From assembly GCA_023412475.1 (NCBI GenBank), contig JAEYNR010000072.1:20249-84248 (forward strand): a stretch of DNA of 64,000 nucleotides. The letters run 5' to 3'. Origin of the DNA: Fibrobacterota bacterium (lineage in GTDB: Bacteria; Fibrobacterota; Chitinivibrionia; Chitinivibrionales; Chitinispirillaceae). The notes under the pieces are model-generated. The model was not told where the DNA came from and searched no databases. It saw only the letters and a list, made by a program, of their open reading frames with translations. Positions 44,848 to 53,496 of the stretch are shown here, piece after piece. Position 1 is the stretch's first letter. Each line of letters begins with the position of its first letter. Made by a program: the position numbers and the translations under genes.

Positions 44848-47800
44848 AAAACAGGAGCAAAATTCCCTCTCTGTTTTCGATCCTGTTATAGCCAAATGGT
44901 TTTGTGCTAAGTACAATACCCCTACCGATATTCAGGTAAAAGCCTGGCCTCTTATTGCAAATGGAGCTCATACGCTGGTATGCGCTCCCACTGGTACTGG
45001 TAAGACCTTGACCGCATTTCTGTGGGCTATCAACCAGCTTATCACCGGTTCCTGGATGCCTGGCACGGTTCGGGTGCTATATATCTCACCTTTGAAAGCG
45101 CTGAACACCGACATAAAAGAAAACCTTCTTGTTCCACTTGATGAGTTGCAAAAGCAATTCTTATCCGATGACATCCGGATACCGGAAATAAGAATCCAGA
45201 CCCGTAGTGGTGATACCTCACCCAACGAACGACGCCTCATGATAAAGCACCCTCCAGAAGTCCTTATCACCACCCCTGAGAGCCTTAACCTTATCATCAG
45301 TTCACCAATCGCCCGAAACATGCTCACCGGACTTAAAACAGTTATTCTTGACGAGATTCATGCGGTTGCATCGAATAAGCGGGGAAGTTATCTGATGACA
45401 GCCATCGAAAGACTGGAGCTTCTCAGCAAGGGATTTCAGCGAATCGCATTGTCTGCAACCGTTCGCCCTCTGGAATCTATCGCCACTTTTGTGGGCGGCT
45501 ATGAACTGGTGAGAAATAAAGAAAGAAACAAGGAACTTTTCAGCTATTCTCCAAGACCAGTTCAGATTGTCAGCTCAACAATGGTAAAAAAAATCCGGAT
45601 CACAGTTGAGGGAATACATTTCGATAATGTCGATGAGAGCGGAGAGGATGACATTTTTTGGCGCTCTCTTGCATCCAGAATACGTACAATTATCAGCCGT
45701 AACAGTTCCACCCTGGTTTTTGTAAACAACAGAAGACTGGCTGAGCGGTTGACTCTGTACATAAATGAAGGGATCTCATCTCCTCTGGCTTATTCGCATC
45801 ACGGCTCGCTTTCCAAAGAATTACGCATGGAAGTCGAGAAAAAACTCAAAGCCGGAGAACTGAAAGCGATTGTGGCAACCAGCACTCTGGAAATGGGAAT
45901 CGATGTAGGAGCTATCGATGAGGTAATACTGGTGGGAACGCCATCACTTGTCTCCTCTGCTCTTCAGAGAATAGGCAGAGCTGGGCACTCGGTTCACCGC
46001 ACTTCCTGCGGAACCCTCATGCCTCTTCATGGACTCGATTTCCTTTACGCTGCAACACTGGCCTATCTTTCTGCCAAGGGCGACATTGAAGAGATCAGGC
46101 CAGTGCGCAACCCCCTCGATGTACTGGCTCAGGTGTTAGTGGCAATTGTGGGAGTAGAGTCATGGGATATTGATGAGCTATTCCACTTTATCAAAACAAC
46201 AGCTCCCTATTCTACCCTCTCCCGTTTCCAATTTGACAGCGTCATATCGATGCTTACCGGAAAATATCAGGAGAGCCGCATTCGTGATTTAAAACCCAGA
46301 ATAATTTTGGATTCATCAGAAAACCGTTTATTCGCCCATAGTGGCGCATTAAAGCTTATTTATAATAATGCCGGCACAATTCCCGACAGAGGATACTATG
46401 GGTTACGGCTCAAAGGAACCACTTCGCTTATCGGTGAACTCGATGAAGAGTTTGTCTGGGAGAGACGGCCCGGTGATACGTTTCTGCTTGGTACACAGAG
46501 ATGGCAGATTACTGATATTGGAAGCAAAGACGTGGAAGTAGTTCCATGGCATGGAGCTGTCAGCATGTCTCCTTTCTGGAAAGCTGATGCCCCTAACCGT
46601 TCATTTCATGTATCACAAGTCATTTTGGATTTTCTCGAGAAATGGAATGATTATATCCATACCCCTCAGTTTACAGATGAACTGACAAAACATTGCTATC
46701 TGGATGACAGGGCTGCAGGACATCTGTCTTATTTTCTTCAATTGCAAAAGGCTTTTACCGGTTCTGTCCTCCCCCACCGTCATCAGTTACTTGTTGAACA
46801 TGTGCATGACAGCGAAAACGCTTCTGAACCATATACATTTTTACATACATTCTGGGGCAATCCGGTCAATTACCCTTTTATGCTGGTTTTCCAGACGGCC
46901 TACGAGAAACGTCATGGCAGACACATAGAGACAAGCTCATCCAATGACATTATTTACATTGGCGCGATTGTAGATCCTGAAGATATCAGAACACTTCTGT
47001 ATCCTGACGAACTGGAAAAACTTCTGCGCGAGAATCTTGAAAGAAGTAACTATTTCGGAGCACGGTTCAGAGAGAATGCCGGAAGAGCGCTTCTTCTGCC
47101 CAAGTTCAACAGAATCAAAAGAATGCCTCTGTGGCTGACCAGAGAGCGTTCAAAGCGGCTTTTCGATGCAGTAAGAAAGTATGATGACTTCCCACTTTTG
47201 GTTGAAACTTGGCGAAGTTGTCTGAGCAATGATTTTGATTTGAATGCACTGAAGATGCTCATAGATGAGATTCGTTCTGGAAGTATCGGCATAACCGCAG
47301 TAAATACGACCAAGGCTTCCCCTTTTTGCAGCACAATGAAATGGCAGGTTACAAACACAAAACTTTATCAGGACGACACACCATATCAGGCCGGTGCTTC
47401 ATCGGTTAATCCTGATATAATTAAAAGTGTGGTTCATTCTGAAACCGTCAGGCCACCTGTAAAGAAAAATGCCCTGGATACCTTTTTACCGCGTCTTCAG
47501 AGAACCACTCCTGGCTACGCTCCATCCAATGCGCTGGAACTTGTGGAATGGGTTAAAGACCGGATCTGTATTATCAGTGATGAATGGGATGAGCTTTTGT
47601 GCGCATTTAAAAGAGATTCCGGTGAACCGGGAAATCTTTGTGATCAACTTAACAAATTATGCCGATTACGATTCATGGATGCTCAATATTATGTGATTAC
47701 TGCTATCGAGCCTCTGCCAAGACTTTGCCGTATTCTGGAAATATCAATCGATCAACTTCACCTCGAAAGTATTGACGGAGGAAAGCCAGGGCAAGCTGCA

Positions 47801-49342
47801 GTAATGTTGTTGACCCGCTCAAAGAATAAAAAAGAGTATCAATCTGAGAACACCACCAAACAGCAGATTGTTTCGCAGTGGCTCGAATTCTACGGACCGG
47901 TAGACCTGCTTTTTATAAATCGAGTATTTGGTTTTAACAGTTCGCTTTGCAACAGCATTATTTCTGATCTTGTTTCCAGGGAAATCTTGGCTGACAAAGT
48001 TAAAGTTGAAACAAAGCAGGGAGAGTTTATATGCGATTCACAGAACCTGGAGCGGTTGTTCCGGATGATGCGCAATCAGGGAAAGTCGACATTTAAACCT
48101 CTACCCCTACGATTTCTTCAACTGTTCCTTGCACAGAAACAGCAGTTATTGAACAGGTCAACCGGTGAAGAGGGGTTGAAAAATATACTTGAACAATTTT
48201 TCGGTTATTCTGCAAATGCTATTGCCTGGGAACAGGAGATACTGCCATCCCGAATAGAAAGCTATCGCCCGGTAATGATCGATTCGCTCCTGTCACGATA
48301 TGATTTACAGTGGATCGGCTCGGGTAAAAAGAAGGTTACCTTTTGCCTGACAGACGAATTGAACGTGATGACAAAACCGCCGTTAAATGGACTTACGATC
48401 CTGCCAGAGACTGAATCTTTTCCTTCCGGCACATACACCGATTTATTATTGAAAAGCGGACTGGACAGCACTTCTTTTGCATACAAGTTCTGGAAAGATG
48501 TATGGAGTGGACATATCAACTGCGAGAGCTTCGATGCAATCCGCAAGGGAGCCGAAGATAATTTCGGTGAAGGAAAGATGGAGAAAAACAGTTCGCTGAT
48601 CAATCCAGATAATCCATTTTCCCCCTTCTCAAACCCGAACAGCAGAATTAGTTTTAACAGATGGAAAGTAAACAATTCGATACCCGGCCTGTGGCGCAGA
48701 ATCGAATATGACCATAATTCCAACAATCTGTTAACCGAACACGAGATCTGCAAAAAACGGGTCAGACAACTGTTAAACCGTTATGGAGTTTTGTTCAGAG
48801 AACTTCTCAATATCGAAGTACCTCATTTCCAGTGGGCAAAATTGTTTAAAACTTTGCGTATAATGGAATTGTCAGGAGAAATTATCGCAGGGCATTTCTT
48901 TGAAGATATTCCAGGGATACAGTTTATCAGCGCATCGGCACTGCAGATTTTAAAAAAGGGTTTACCTGAAGATACTGTCTACAGGATTAATGCGACTGAT
49001 CCAGCATCACTTTGCTCTCTGGCAATCCCGGCACTGGCAAAAAAATTTCCCAAGCGTCTTGTCAGCTCACATCTTCTTTATCACGGAACAGAACTGGTGA
49101 TGATCTCCAGGAAGAATGGTTTTGAGCTGGAGTGTTTCTTTTCAACAGACAATCCTCACAGATTTCGGTACATAGATCAATTCAAGGAGCTGGCTTTAAG
49201 GCAGTACCGACCAATATTTCCATTAGCGGTTCAATTTATTAATGCAAAACCGGTACAAACCAGTGAATATCTGTCCTGTTTTCTGGATGCAGGTTTTTAC
49301 AATGGTTATAAATACCTTTATTTTCATAGCGGGTTAAAATAG
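44837..49342 (+). CDS. lhr: Lhr-like large DEAD/DEAH helicase
   Basis: 1501 aa, close to full-length Lhr. The apparent start is TTG 44837. Helicase core: CAPTGTGKTLTAFLWAI near residue 50 (Walker A), TPESLNLII, VILDEIHAVASNKRGSY near 170 (DEIH box), ALSATVRPLES, VFVNNRRLAERL near 295, ATSTLEMGIDVGAID near 350 and ALQRIGRAGHSVH near 377. The following 400 residues form the Lhr winged-helix and beta-barrel parts. The C-terminal 600 residues correspond to the extended domain that in E. coli carries uracil-DNA glycosylase activity; that activity is not established here. Role: DNA repair, branched or RNA:DNA substrates. Confidence 0.93.
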   Translation: MKNKKQEQNSLSVFDPVIAKWFCAKYNTPTDIQVKAWPLIANGAHTLVCAPTGTGKTLTAFLWAINQLITGSWMPGTVRVLYISPLKALNTDIKENLLVPLDELQKQFLSDDIRIPEIRIQTRSGDTSPNERRLMIKHPPEVLITTPESLNLIISSPIARNMLTGLKTVILDEIHAVASNKRGSYLMTAIERLELLSKGFQRIALSATVRPLESIATFVGGYELVRNKERNKELFSYSPRPVQIVSSTMVKKIRITVEGIHFDNVDESGEDDIFWRSLASRIRTIISRNSSTLVFVNNRRLAERLTLYINEGISSPLAYSHHGSLSKELRMEVEKKLKAGELKAIVATSTLEMGIDVGAIDEVILVGTPSLVSSALQRIGRAGHSVHRTSCGTLMPLHGLDFLYAATLAYLSAKGDIEEIRPVRNPLDVLAQVLVAIVGVESWDIDELFHFIKTTAPYSTLSRFQFDSVISMLTGKYQESRIRDLKPRIILDSSENRLFAHSGALKLIYNNAGTIPDRGYYGLRLKGTTSLIGELDEEFVWERRPGDTFLLGTQRWQITDIGSKDVEVVPWHGAVSMSPFWKADAPNRSFHVSQVILDFLEKWNDYIHTPQFTDELTKHCYLDDRAAGHLSYFLQLQKAFTGSVLPHRHQLLVEHVHDSENASEPYTFLHTFWGNPVNYPFMLVFQTAYEKRHGRHIETSSSNDIIYIGAIVDPEDIRTLLYPDELEKLLRENLERSNYFGARFRENAGRALLLPKFNRIKRMPLWLTRERSKRLFDAVRKYDDFPLLVETWRSCLSNDFDLNALKMLIDEIRSGSIGITAVNTTKASPFCSTMKWQVTNTKLYQDDTPYQAGASSVNPDIIKSVVHSETVRPPVKKNALDTFLPRLQRTTPGYAPSNALELVEWVKDRICIISDEWDELLCAFKRDSGEPGNLCDQLNKLCRLRFMDAQYYVITAIEPLPRLCRILEISIDQLHLESIDGGKPGQAAVMLLTRSKNKKEYQSENTTKQQIVSQWLEFYGPVDLLFINRVFGFNSSLCNSIISDLVSREILADKVKVETKQGEFICDSQNLERLFRMMRNQGKSTFKPLPLRFLQLFLAQKQQLLNRSTGEEGLKNILEQFFGYSANAIAWEQEILPSRIESYRPVMIDSLLSRYDLQWIGSGKKKVTFCLTDELNVMTKPPLNGLTILPETESFPSGTYTDLLLKSGLDSTSFAYKFWKDVWSGHINCESFDAIRKGAEDNFGEGKMEKNSSLINPDNPFSPFSNPNSRISFNRWKVNNSIPGLWRRIEYDHNSNNLLTEHEICKKRVRQLLNRYGVLFRELLNIEVPHFQWAKLFKTLRIMELSGEIIAGHFFEDIPGIQFISASALQILKKGLPEDTVYRINATDPASLCSLAIPALAKKFPKRLVSSHLLYHGTELVMISRKNGFELECFFSTDNPHRFRYIDQFKELALRQYRPIFPLAVQFINAKPVQTSEYLSCFLDAGFYNGYKYLYFHSGLK

Positions 49343-49481
49343 AGAACGGACAATTGAGCTCCATTTTTCCTGCCCAGGGGGGTGGGATCCTGTGTCGGTG
49401 ATGCGGGGAAAACCATTATACGTTGTGTTATGGGGAAAATCATACATTTGCGATCGTGGGAGAACCCTTACGCCTGCGAGC

Positions 49482-49503
49482 GCGCGGGGTAAGAACCCCG
49501 CGC
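49482..49503. other. GC-rich hairpin in the convergent gap
   Basis: Perfect eight-base stem gcgcgggg / ccccgcgc with loop taagaa. Its composition stands out from the AT-rich intergenic background. It may be a terminator stem or a REP-like unit. Confidence 0.5.
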
Positions 49504-49512
49504 TAATATAGT

Positions 49513-49529
49513 GAAGCCTTTCAGGCTTC
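49513..49529. other. Second hairpin in the convergent gap
   Basis: Perfect seven-base stem gaagcct / aggcttc with loop ttc, nine bp from the GC-rich hairpin and 14 bp from the stop of the Ig-repeat gene. Confidence 0.5.
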
Positions 49530-49542
49530 GGATAGGATTATT

Positions 49543-51807
49543 TTACGGCTGAAAAATGACTGCATATTTTCCAGTTTTCTCAACCATTACCATGTTCTCT
49601 CCATCCATTGTTATATAATATTCACCGTCAAGGCCGTCAAATCCACTGTCACTTATGGTACATCCGGGGTTTTCACTTTCAAAGGTGTGTTTAATTTTGG
49701 CTTTTAAATCAACATACCAGGAGGGTTTTCCTTTAGTTGTGGTCACGCCGAAATCCCATAAACCTTTATTTGCCAGATCCCAATTGAACATTACTTCATT
49801 AACCTCAGACAAATCTGGTGCATCGGTTCCTTCTGTGACAATGCTTGAGAATTTTTTAACAAGAGATTGAAACGGGTCTGCTGTAGGAACACCGTATTTG
49901 CTCAACAGGTCTGAACTGCCGCCTTTTACTGTAACATTAACGATGGATGAAACTCCGGTATCACCTGAATTATCAATTGCTATGCATTTGAGGCTGTAAG
50001 AACCTTCTGCTGCACTGTTAATTGCATAGGTATAAGGAGCAGCAGTATCTGTACTCAGAAGTGTAGTTCCATTGTAAAAAACAACACTGCTAATGGTTCC
50101 GTCTGAGTCGCTTGCGGAAGCAGTGATCATAATTGTATCACCTGCGTTAAACTCTGCACTATCTGCCGGTGCTGTGATTTCTACTGTGGGAAGAATATTT
50201 ACTACATCGCTGACAGTTACATTAACAGTTGATGAGACTCCGCTGTCGCCCAAGTTATCGAATGCTACACACTTGAAAATGTAAGAACCTGCTGCGATAT
50301 TATTGATAGTGTAGCTATAAGGAGCATCTGTGTCTTCACTCAGAAGTGTACTTCCGTTGTAAAAAACAACGCGACTTATGGTTCCGTCTGAATCACTGGC
50401 TGAGGCAAGAATCTCAATATCATCACCAGTGTTAAACTCTGCTTTGTCTGCAGGTGATGTAATTTCTGCTGTGGGAGCGATATTCACAATGACACTATCT
50501 TTAACAGTTACATTAACGGTGGATGAAACTCCGCTGTCGCCAAGATTATCGTATGCTACACACTTGAAAATGTAAGAACCTGCTGCGGCACTATTGATAG
50601 TGTAGCTATAAGGAGCAGCTGTATCTGAAACCAGAAGTGTACTTCCGTTGTAAAAAACAACGCGACTTATGGTTCCGTCTGAATCACTGGCTGAGGCAAG
50701 AATCTCAATATCATCACCAGTGTTAAGCTCTGCTTTGTCTGCAGGGGATGTGATTTCTACTGTGGGTTCGATATTCAAAATTACACTATCTTTGACAATT
50801 ACATGAACGGCGGATGAAACTCCGCTGTCGCCCAGATTATCATATACCACACACTTGAAAATGTAAGAACCTGCTGCAGCACTGCTGATAAGGTAACTAT
50901 AAGGAGCAACACTATCAACATCCAGAAGTGTACTTCCATTGTAAAAAACAACACGGCTTATGGTTCCGTCTGTGTCGCTGGCAGAGGCACTAATCTCAAT
51001 ATCATCACCAGTATTAAATTCTGCTTTGTCTGCAGGTGATGTGATTTCTACGGTGGGAAGAATATTCTCGATGTCGGAAACAGTAACGTTGACTGTGGTT
51101 GAAACTGCACTATCGCCTGAATTATCGTACGCTACACAACTGAAACTGTAAGAACCTGCGGCTGCGTTCATAATGGTGTAGGTATAGGGAGCCACACTAT
51201 CATTAGCCAGAAGTGTACTTCCGTCGTAGATCTTGACTCTGCTTATTGTTCCATCGGAGTCATTTGCAGAGGCGCTAACAAGGATAGTATCTCCTGTGTT
51301 AAACTGTGAACTATCTGCAGGGGAAGTGATCTCTACTGTTGGCGGTATATTGATAATGGATGGAATCGAATCGACAATTGTTCCACTTATATCGGCACTT
51401 CCGGTACCGGAATACCGATAAAGCGTTAAAGAAACCTTGTTTGTCATATTAGCGATTATATCCATGTGCGCCATACCGTAATAGCAGATCGTATTAGAAT
51501 CGGTATAAACAATTACTTCGAATTTCCTTTTGAAACCTGCAGGTATATCAGAGATAGTTCCACTGACACTGAGTGAGTCCACTGTTAATGCTTGTGTGAT
51601 AGTGTCCATATCAGGAGCACTAACTTTAGCTTCAGCATGATCTGCAAGGTTACGGAAATCACTTTGTGCACTGGCCACAAAGAAAAATGATGCTTCACCG
51701 CCACCGTTTTCACTTACTTGCTGCTGATTAACCGGATTTTTTGAACAGAAAAGAAACATGAGAGCGGCAGCAAATACCGCTGTTGAGAATGTTTTTACTG
51801 CTGTCAT
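49543..51807 (-). CDS. Lipoprotein with five tandem Ig-like repeats
   Basis: 754 aa. The lipoprotein signal ends LMFLFC (Cys21). Residues about 40-150 are a beta domain. Five repeats of about 95 residues follow at about 155-631, each starting PTVEITSPAD and containing SDGTISRVVFYNGSTLL and DNLGDSGVSSTVNVTV, the bacterial Ig-like (Big_9/cadherin-like) pattern. Repeats 2-4 are nearly identical, indicating recent duplication. The C-terminal 120 residues (LSKYGVPTADPFQSLVKKF, then FDGLDGEYYITMDGENM) are an unrecognised domain. Likely a surface spacer or adhesin carrying that terminal domain. Confidence 0.8.
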   Translation of the reverse strand: MTAVKTFSTAVFAAALMFLFCSKNPVNQQQVSENGGGEASFFFVASAQSDFRNLADHAEAKVSAPDMDTITQALTVDSLSVSGTISDIPAGFKRKFEVIVYTDSNTICYYGMAHMDIIANMTNKVSLTLYRYSGTGSADISGTIVDSIPSIINIPPTVEITSPADSSQFNTGDTILVSASANDSDGTISRVKIYDGSTLLANDSVAPYTYTIMNAAAGSYSFSCVAYDNSGDSAVSTTVNVTVSDIENILPTVEITSPADKAEFNTGDDIEISASASDTDGTISRVVFYNGSTLLDVDSVAPYSYLISSAAAGSYIFKCVVYDNLGDSGVSSAVHVIVKDSVILNIEPTVEITSPADKAELNTGDDIEILASASDSDGTISRVVFYNGSTLLVSDTAAPYSYTINSAAAGSYIFKCVAYDNLGDSGVSSTVNVTVKDSVIVNIAPTAEITSPADKAEFNTGDDIEILASASDSDGTISRVVFYNGSTLLSEDTDAPYSYTINNIAAGSYIFKCVAFDNLGDSGVSSTVNVTVSDVVNILPTVEITAPADSAEFNAGDTIMITASASDSDGTISSVVFYNGTTLLSTDTAAPYTYAINSAAEGSYSLKCIAIDNSGDTGVSSIVNVTVKGGSSDLLSKYGVPTADPFQSLVKKFSSIVTEGTDAPDLSEVNEVMFNWDLANKGLWDFGVTTTKGKPSWYVDLKAKIKHTFESENPGCTISDSGFDGLDGEYYITMDGENMVMVEKTGKYAVIFQP
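49909..51345 (-). repeat. Tandem repeat DNA encoding five Ig-like units
   Basis: About 290-bp units inside the lipoprotein gene. The central three are close to identical at DNA level (shared runs such as cttccgttgtaaaaaacaac), so the array is open to recombination and length change. Confidence 0.8.
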
Positions 51808-52508
51808 AGATCAATGCCTCCTATATAGGTTAGGTGTTATAGTTGATTACATTTTAATAATTGTGAGATCAGTGCTTGTTATTTATGTAGAGACAATTAA
51901 AATAGTTGCAGGGCAAAGGTAAATCAATTCTTTTTTATATTAAAAGTGTATTATAAACAAATAAATGTTTGTATCTGCCACCCATTTGAACAAAACTTTA
52001 TTTAGATCAATTAAAAACCATTATTGAAAAAGGGAAATCCATAGACGTACCCTCGATCAAATTATTGTAACTAACAGCTCTGCAAGACAAACTATATTGA
52101 TTGAAATATCTGCTCAAAATGAAATTCCAAATCACAATTCCTAAATCCTAAGCAAATTCCAAATTACAAAATCCTAAATTCTAAACAGGAATAAGAGTGT
52201 TAAAATGTTGCGTTTTTCAATTGAACCTGTTTTCATCTTCTGTTCTTGTGTTTTTGAATCTGACCTGATAGCTGAGTATGATGTCTTTTAGCTGCTAAAA
52301 CATGCTTTTATCATCTAATATATTGTTTTTAGCAATCAATATAAAGTTCTTTGTGTCCTATATTGATCTATTTGAGCATAATGGCTGGTTTTGCAGGACT
52401 CCCCTACCGAAAGCTTCGAACATTACCATAGGCAAAATTCCCCACAATAATGAAACGTAATCATTATAAAGAACAGCCTATGGAAGATCATTCACAGGAG
52501 AGTAGGTT
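51808..52508. other. Divergent intergenic region
   Basis: About 700 bp between the Ig-repeat lipoprotein and the NmrA-like gene. It holds repeat copy 5 at 52113-52270. The rest is AT-rich with nothing recognised beyond probable promoters. Confidence 0.5.
52113..52270 (+). repeat. Dispersed intergenic repeat, copy 5
   Basis: Head ttccaaattacaaaatccta and attctaaacaggaataag, followed by ttcttctgttcttgt and a diverged tail. The middle is less conserved than in copies 2 and 4. Confidence 0.65.
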
Positions 52509-53378
52509 ATGGAAAAAAAAGAAAAAACAATTCTGGTAACAGGAGTAACGGGTCAGCAGGGTGGAGCTGTCGCACGTCATCTTCTGAAAGAGGGCTGGAA
52601 AGTCAGGGGATTGACCAGACATCCTCAGAGCACGGAAGCATTAGAGCTGAAGAGCGCTGGAATAGATCTCTTTGAGGGTGACTTTGAAGATATCAATTCG
52701 CTGGACAGAGCCTGTAAAGATGTTTATGGGGTATTCAGCATTCAACAACCGCTTGAATATGGAGTTGAATCGGAAGTGAAACAGGGTAAAGCAGTAGTAG
52801 ATGCCGCATTGCGTGCTAATGTCAAACACCTGGTTTATTCCAGTTATGCTGGTGCCGAGGACCAACCCGGTGTCCCATTTATTGACAGCAAATTGGAAAT
52901 CGAACACTATATAAGAAAATCAGGGATGAATTGGACCATATTCCGTCCGGTTTTCTTTATGGAATATTTTCTAATGCCCGAAATTAGACAACAGCTTCAA
53001 AATGGGCATTTACGCATGGCACTGGACTCTGAAATGTTATTGCAACTGATATCGGTGGAGGATATTGGCGCACTGGTAACCCTGGCATTTGATAATCCGG
53101 ATTTATATGCAGGGAAAGCGCTGGAAATTGCCGGAGATGAAATAACAGGGAATCAGATTGCAGACATTTTCAGTAAAGTCACAGGAAAAGCCATCTCTTT
53201 TGAGCAGGTAGAGGTGGATGAGGTGCGTACTAAAGGCGCAGATTTTGCTATGCTTTTTGACTGGTTGAACAGAAAAGGATTTTCGGTAGATATACCAGCA
53301 GTTAAAAAACTGTACCCGGAGATAAATTCTTTTAAAACATGGGTTCAAAATTATAGTTGGCCACAGGCTGCTTCCTGA
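52509..53378 (+). CDS. NmrA-like NAD(P)-binding protein
   Basis: 289 aa, atypical short-chain dehydrogenase fold. The dinucleotide loop TGVTGQQGGAVARHLLKEGW is at residues 11-30 and the NADP-type Arg follows in VRGLTRHPQS. VYSSYAGAEDQPGVPF near 117 and WTIFRPVFFMEYFL near 140 are typical of the NmrA/HSCARG group. These proteins are redox-sensing regulators or reductases; the catalytic Tyr-x3-Lys pair is absent. Monocistronic with its own terminator. AGGAG precedes the ATG. Confidence 0.88.
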   Translation: MEKKEKTILVTGVTGQQGGAVARHLLKEGWKVRGLTRHPQSTEALELKSAGIDLFEGDFEDINSLDRACKDVYGVFSIQQPLEYGVESEVKQGKAVVDAALRANVKHLVYSSYAGAEDQPGVPFIDSKLEIEHYIRKSGMNWTIFRPVFFMEYFLMPEIRQQLQNGHLRMALDSEMLLQLISVEDIGALVTLAFDNPDLYAGKALEIAGDEITGNQIADIFSKVTGKAISFEQVEVDEVRTKGADFAMLFDWLNRKGFSVDIPAVKKLYPEINSFKTWVQNYSWPQAAS

Positions 53379-53405
53379 AAAACAGCAGGGTCAACCTGCT
53401 GTTTT
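53379..53405 (+). terminator. Rho-independent terminator of the NmrA-like gene
   Basis: Perfect 11-base stem aaaacagcagg / cctgctgtttt directly after the stop codon, with the U-run forming the 3' arm. Confidence 0.88.
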
Positions 53406-53496
53406 CCTGTTACTTCTCGTGAGTTTTCCCATTCCCGGAAATTTTTTCACCAGTAATCTTTGTGCCTAAATCCCTATCCAAAAACATGAGGTTTAA

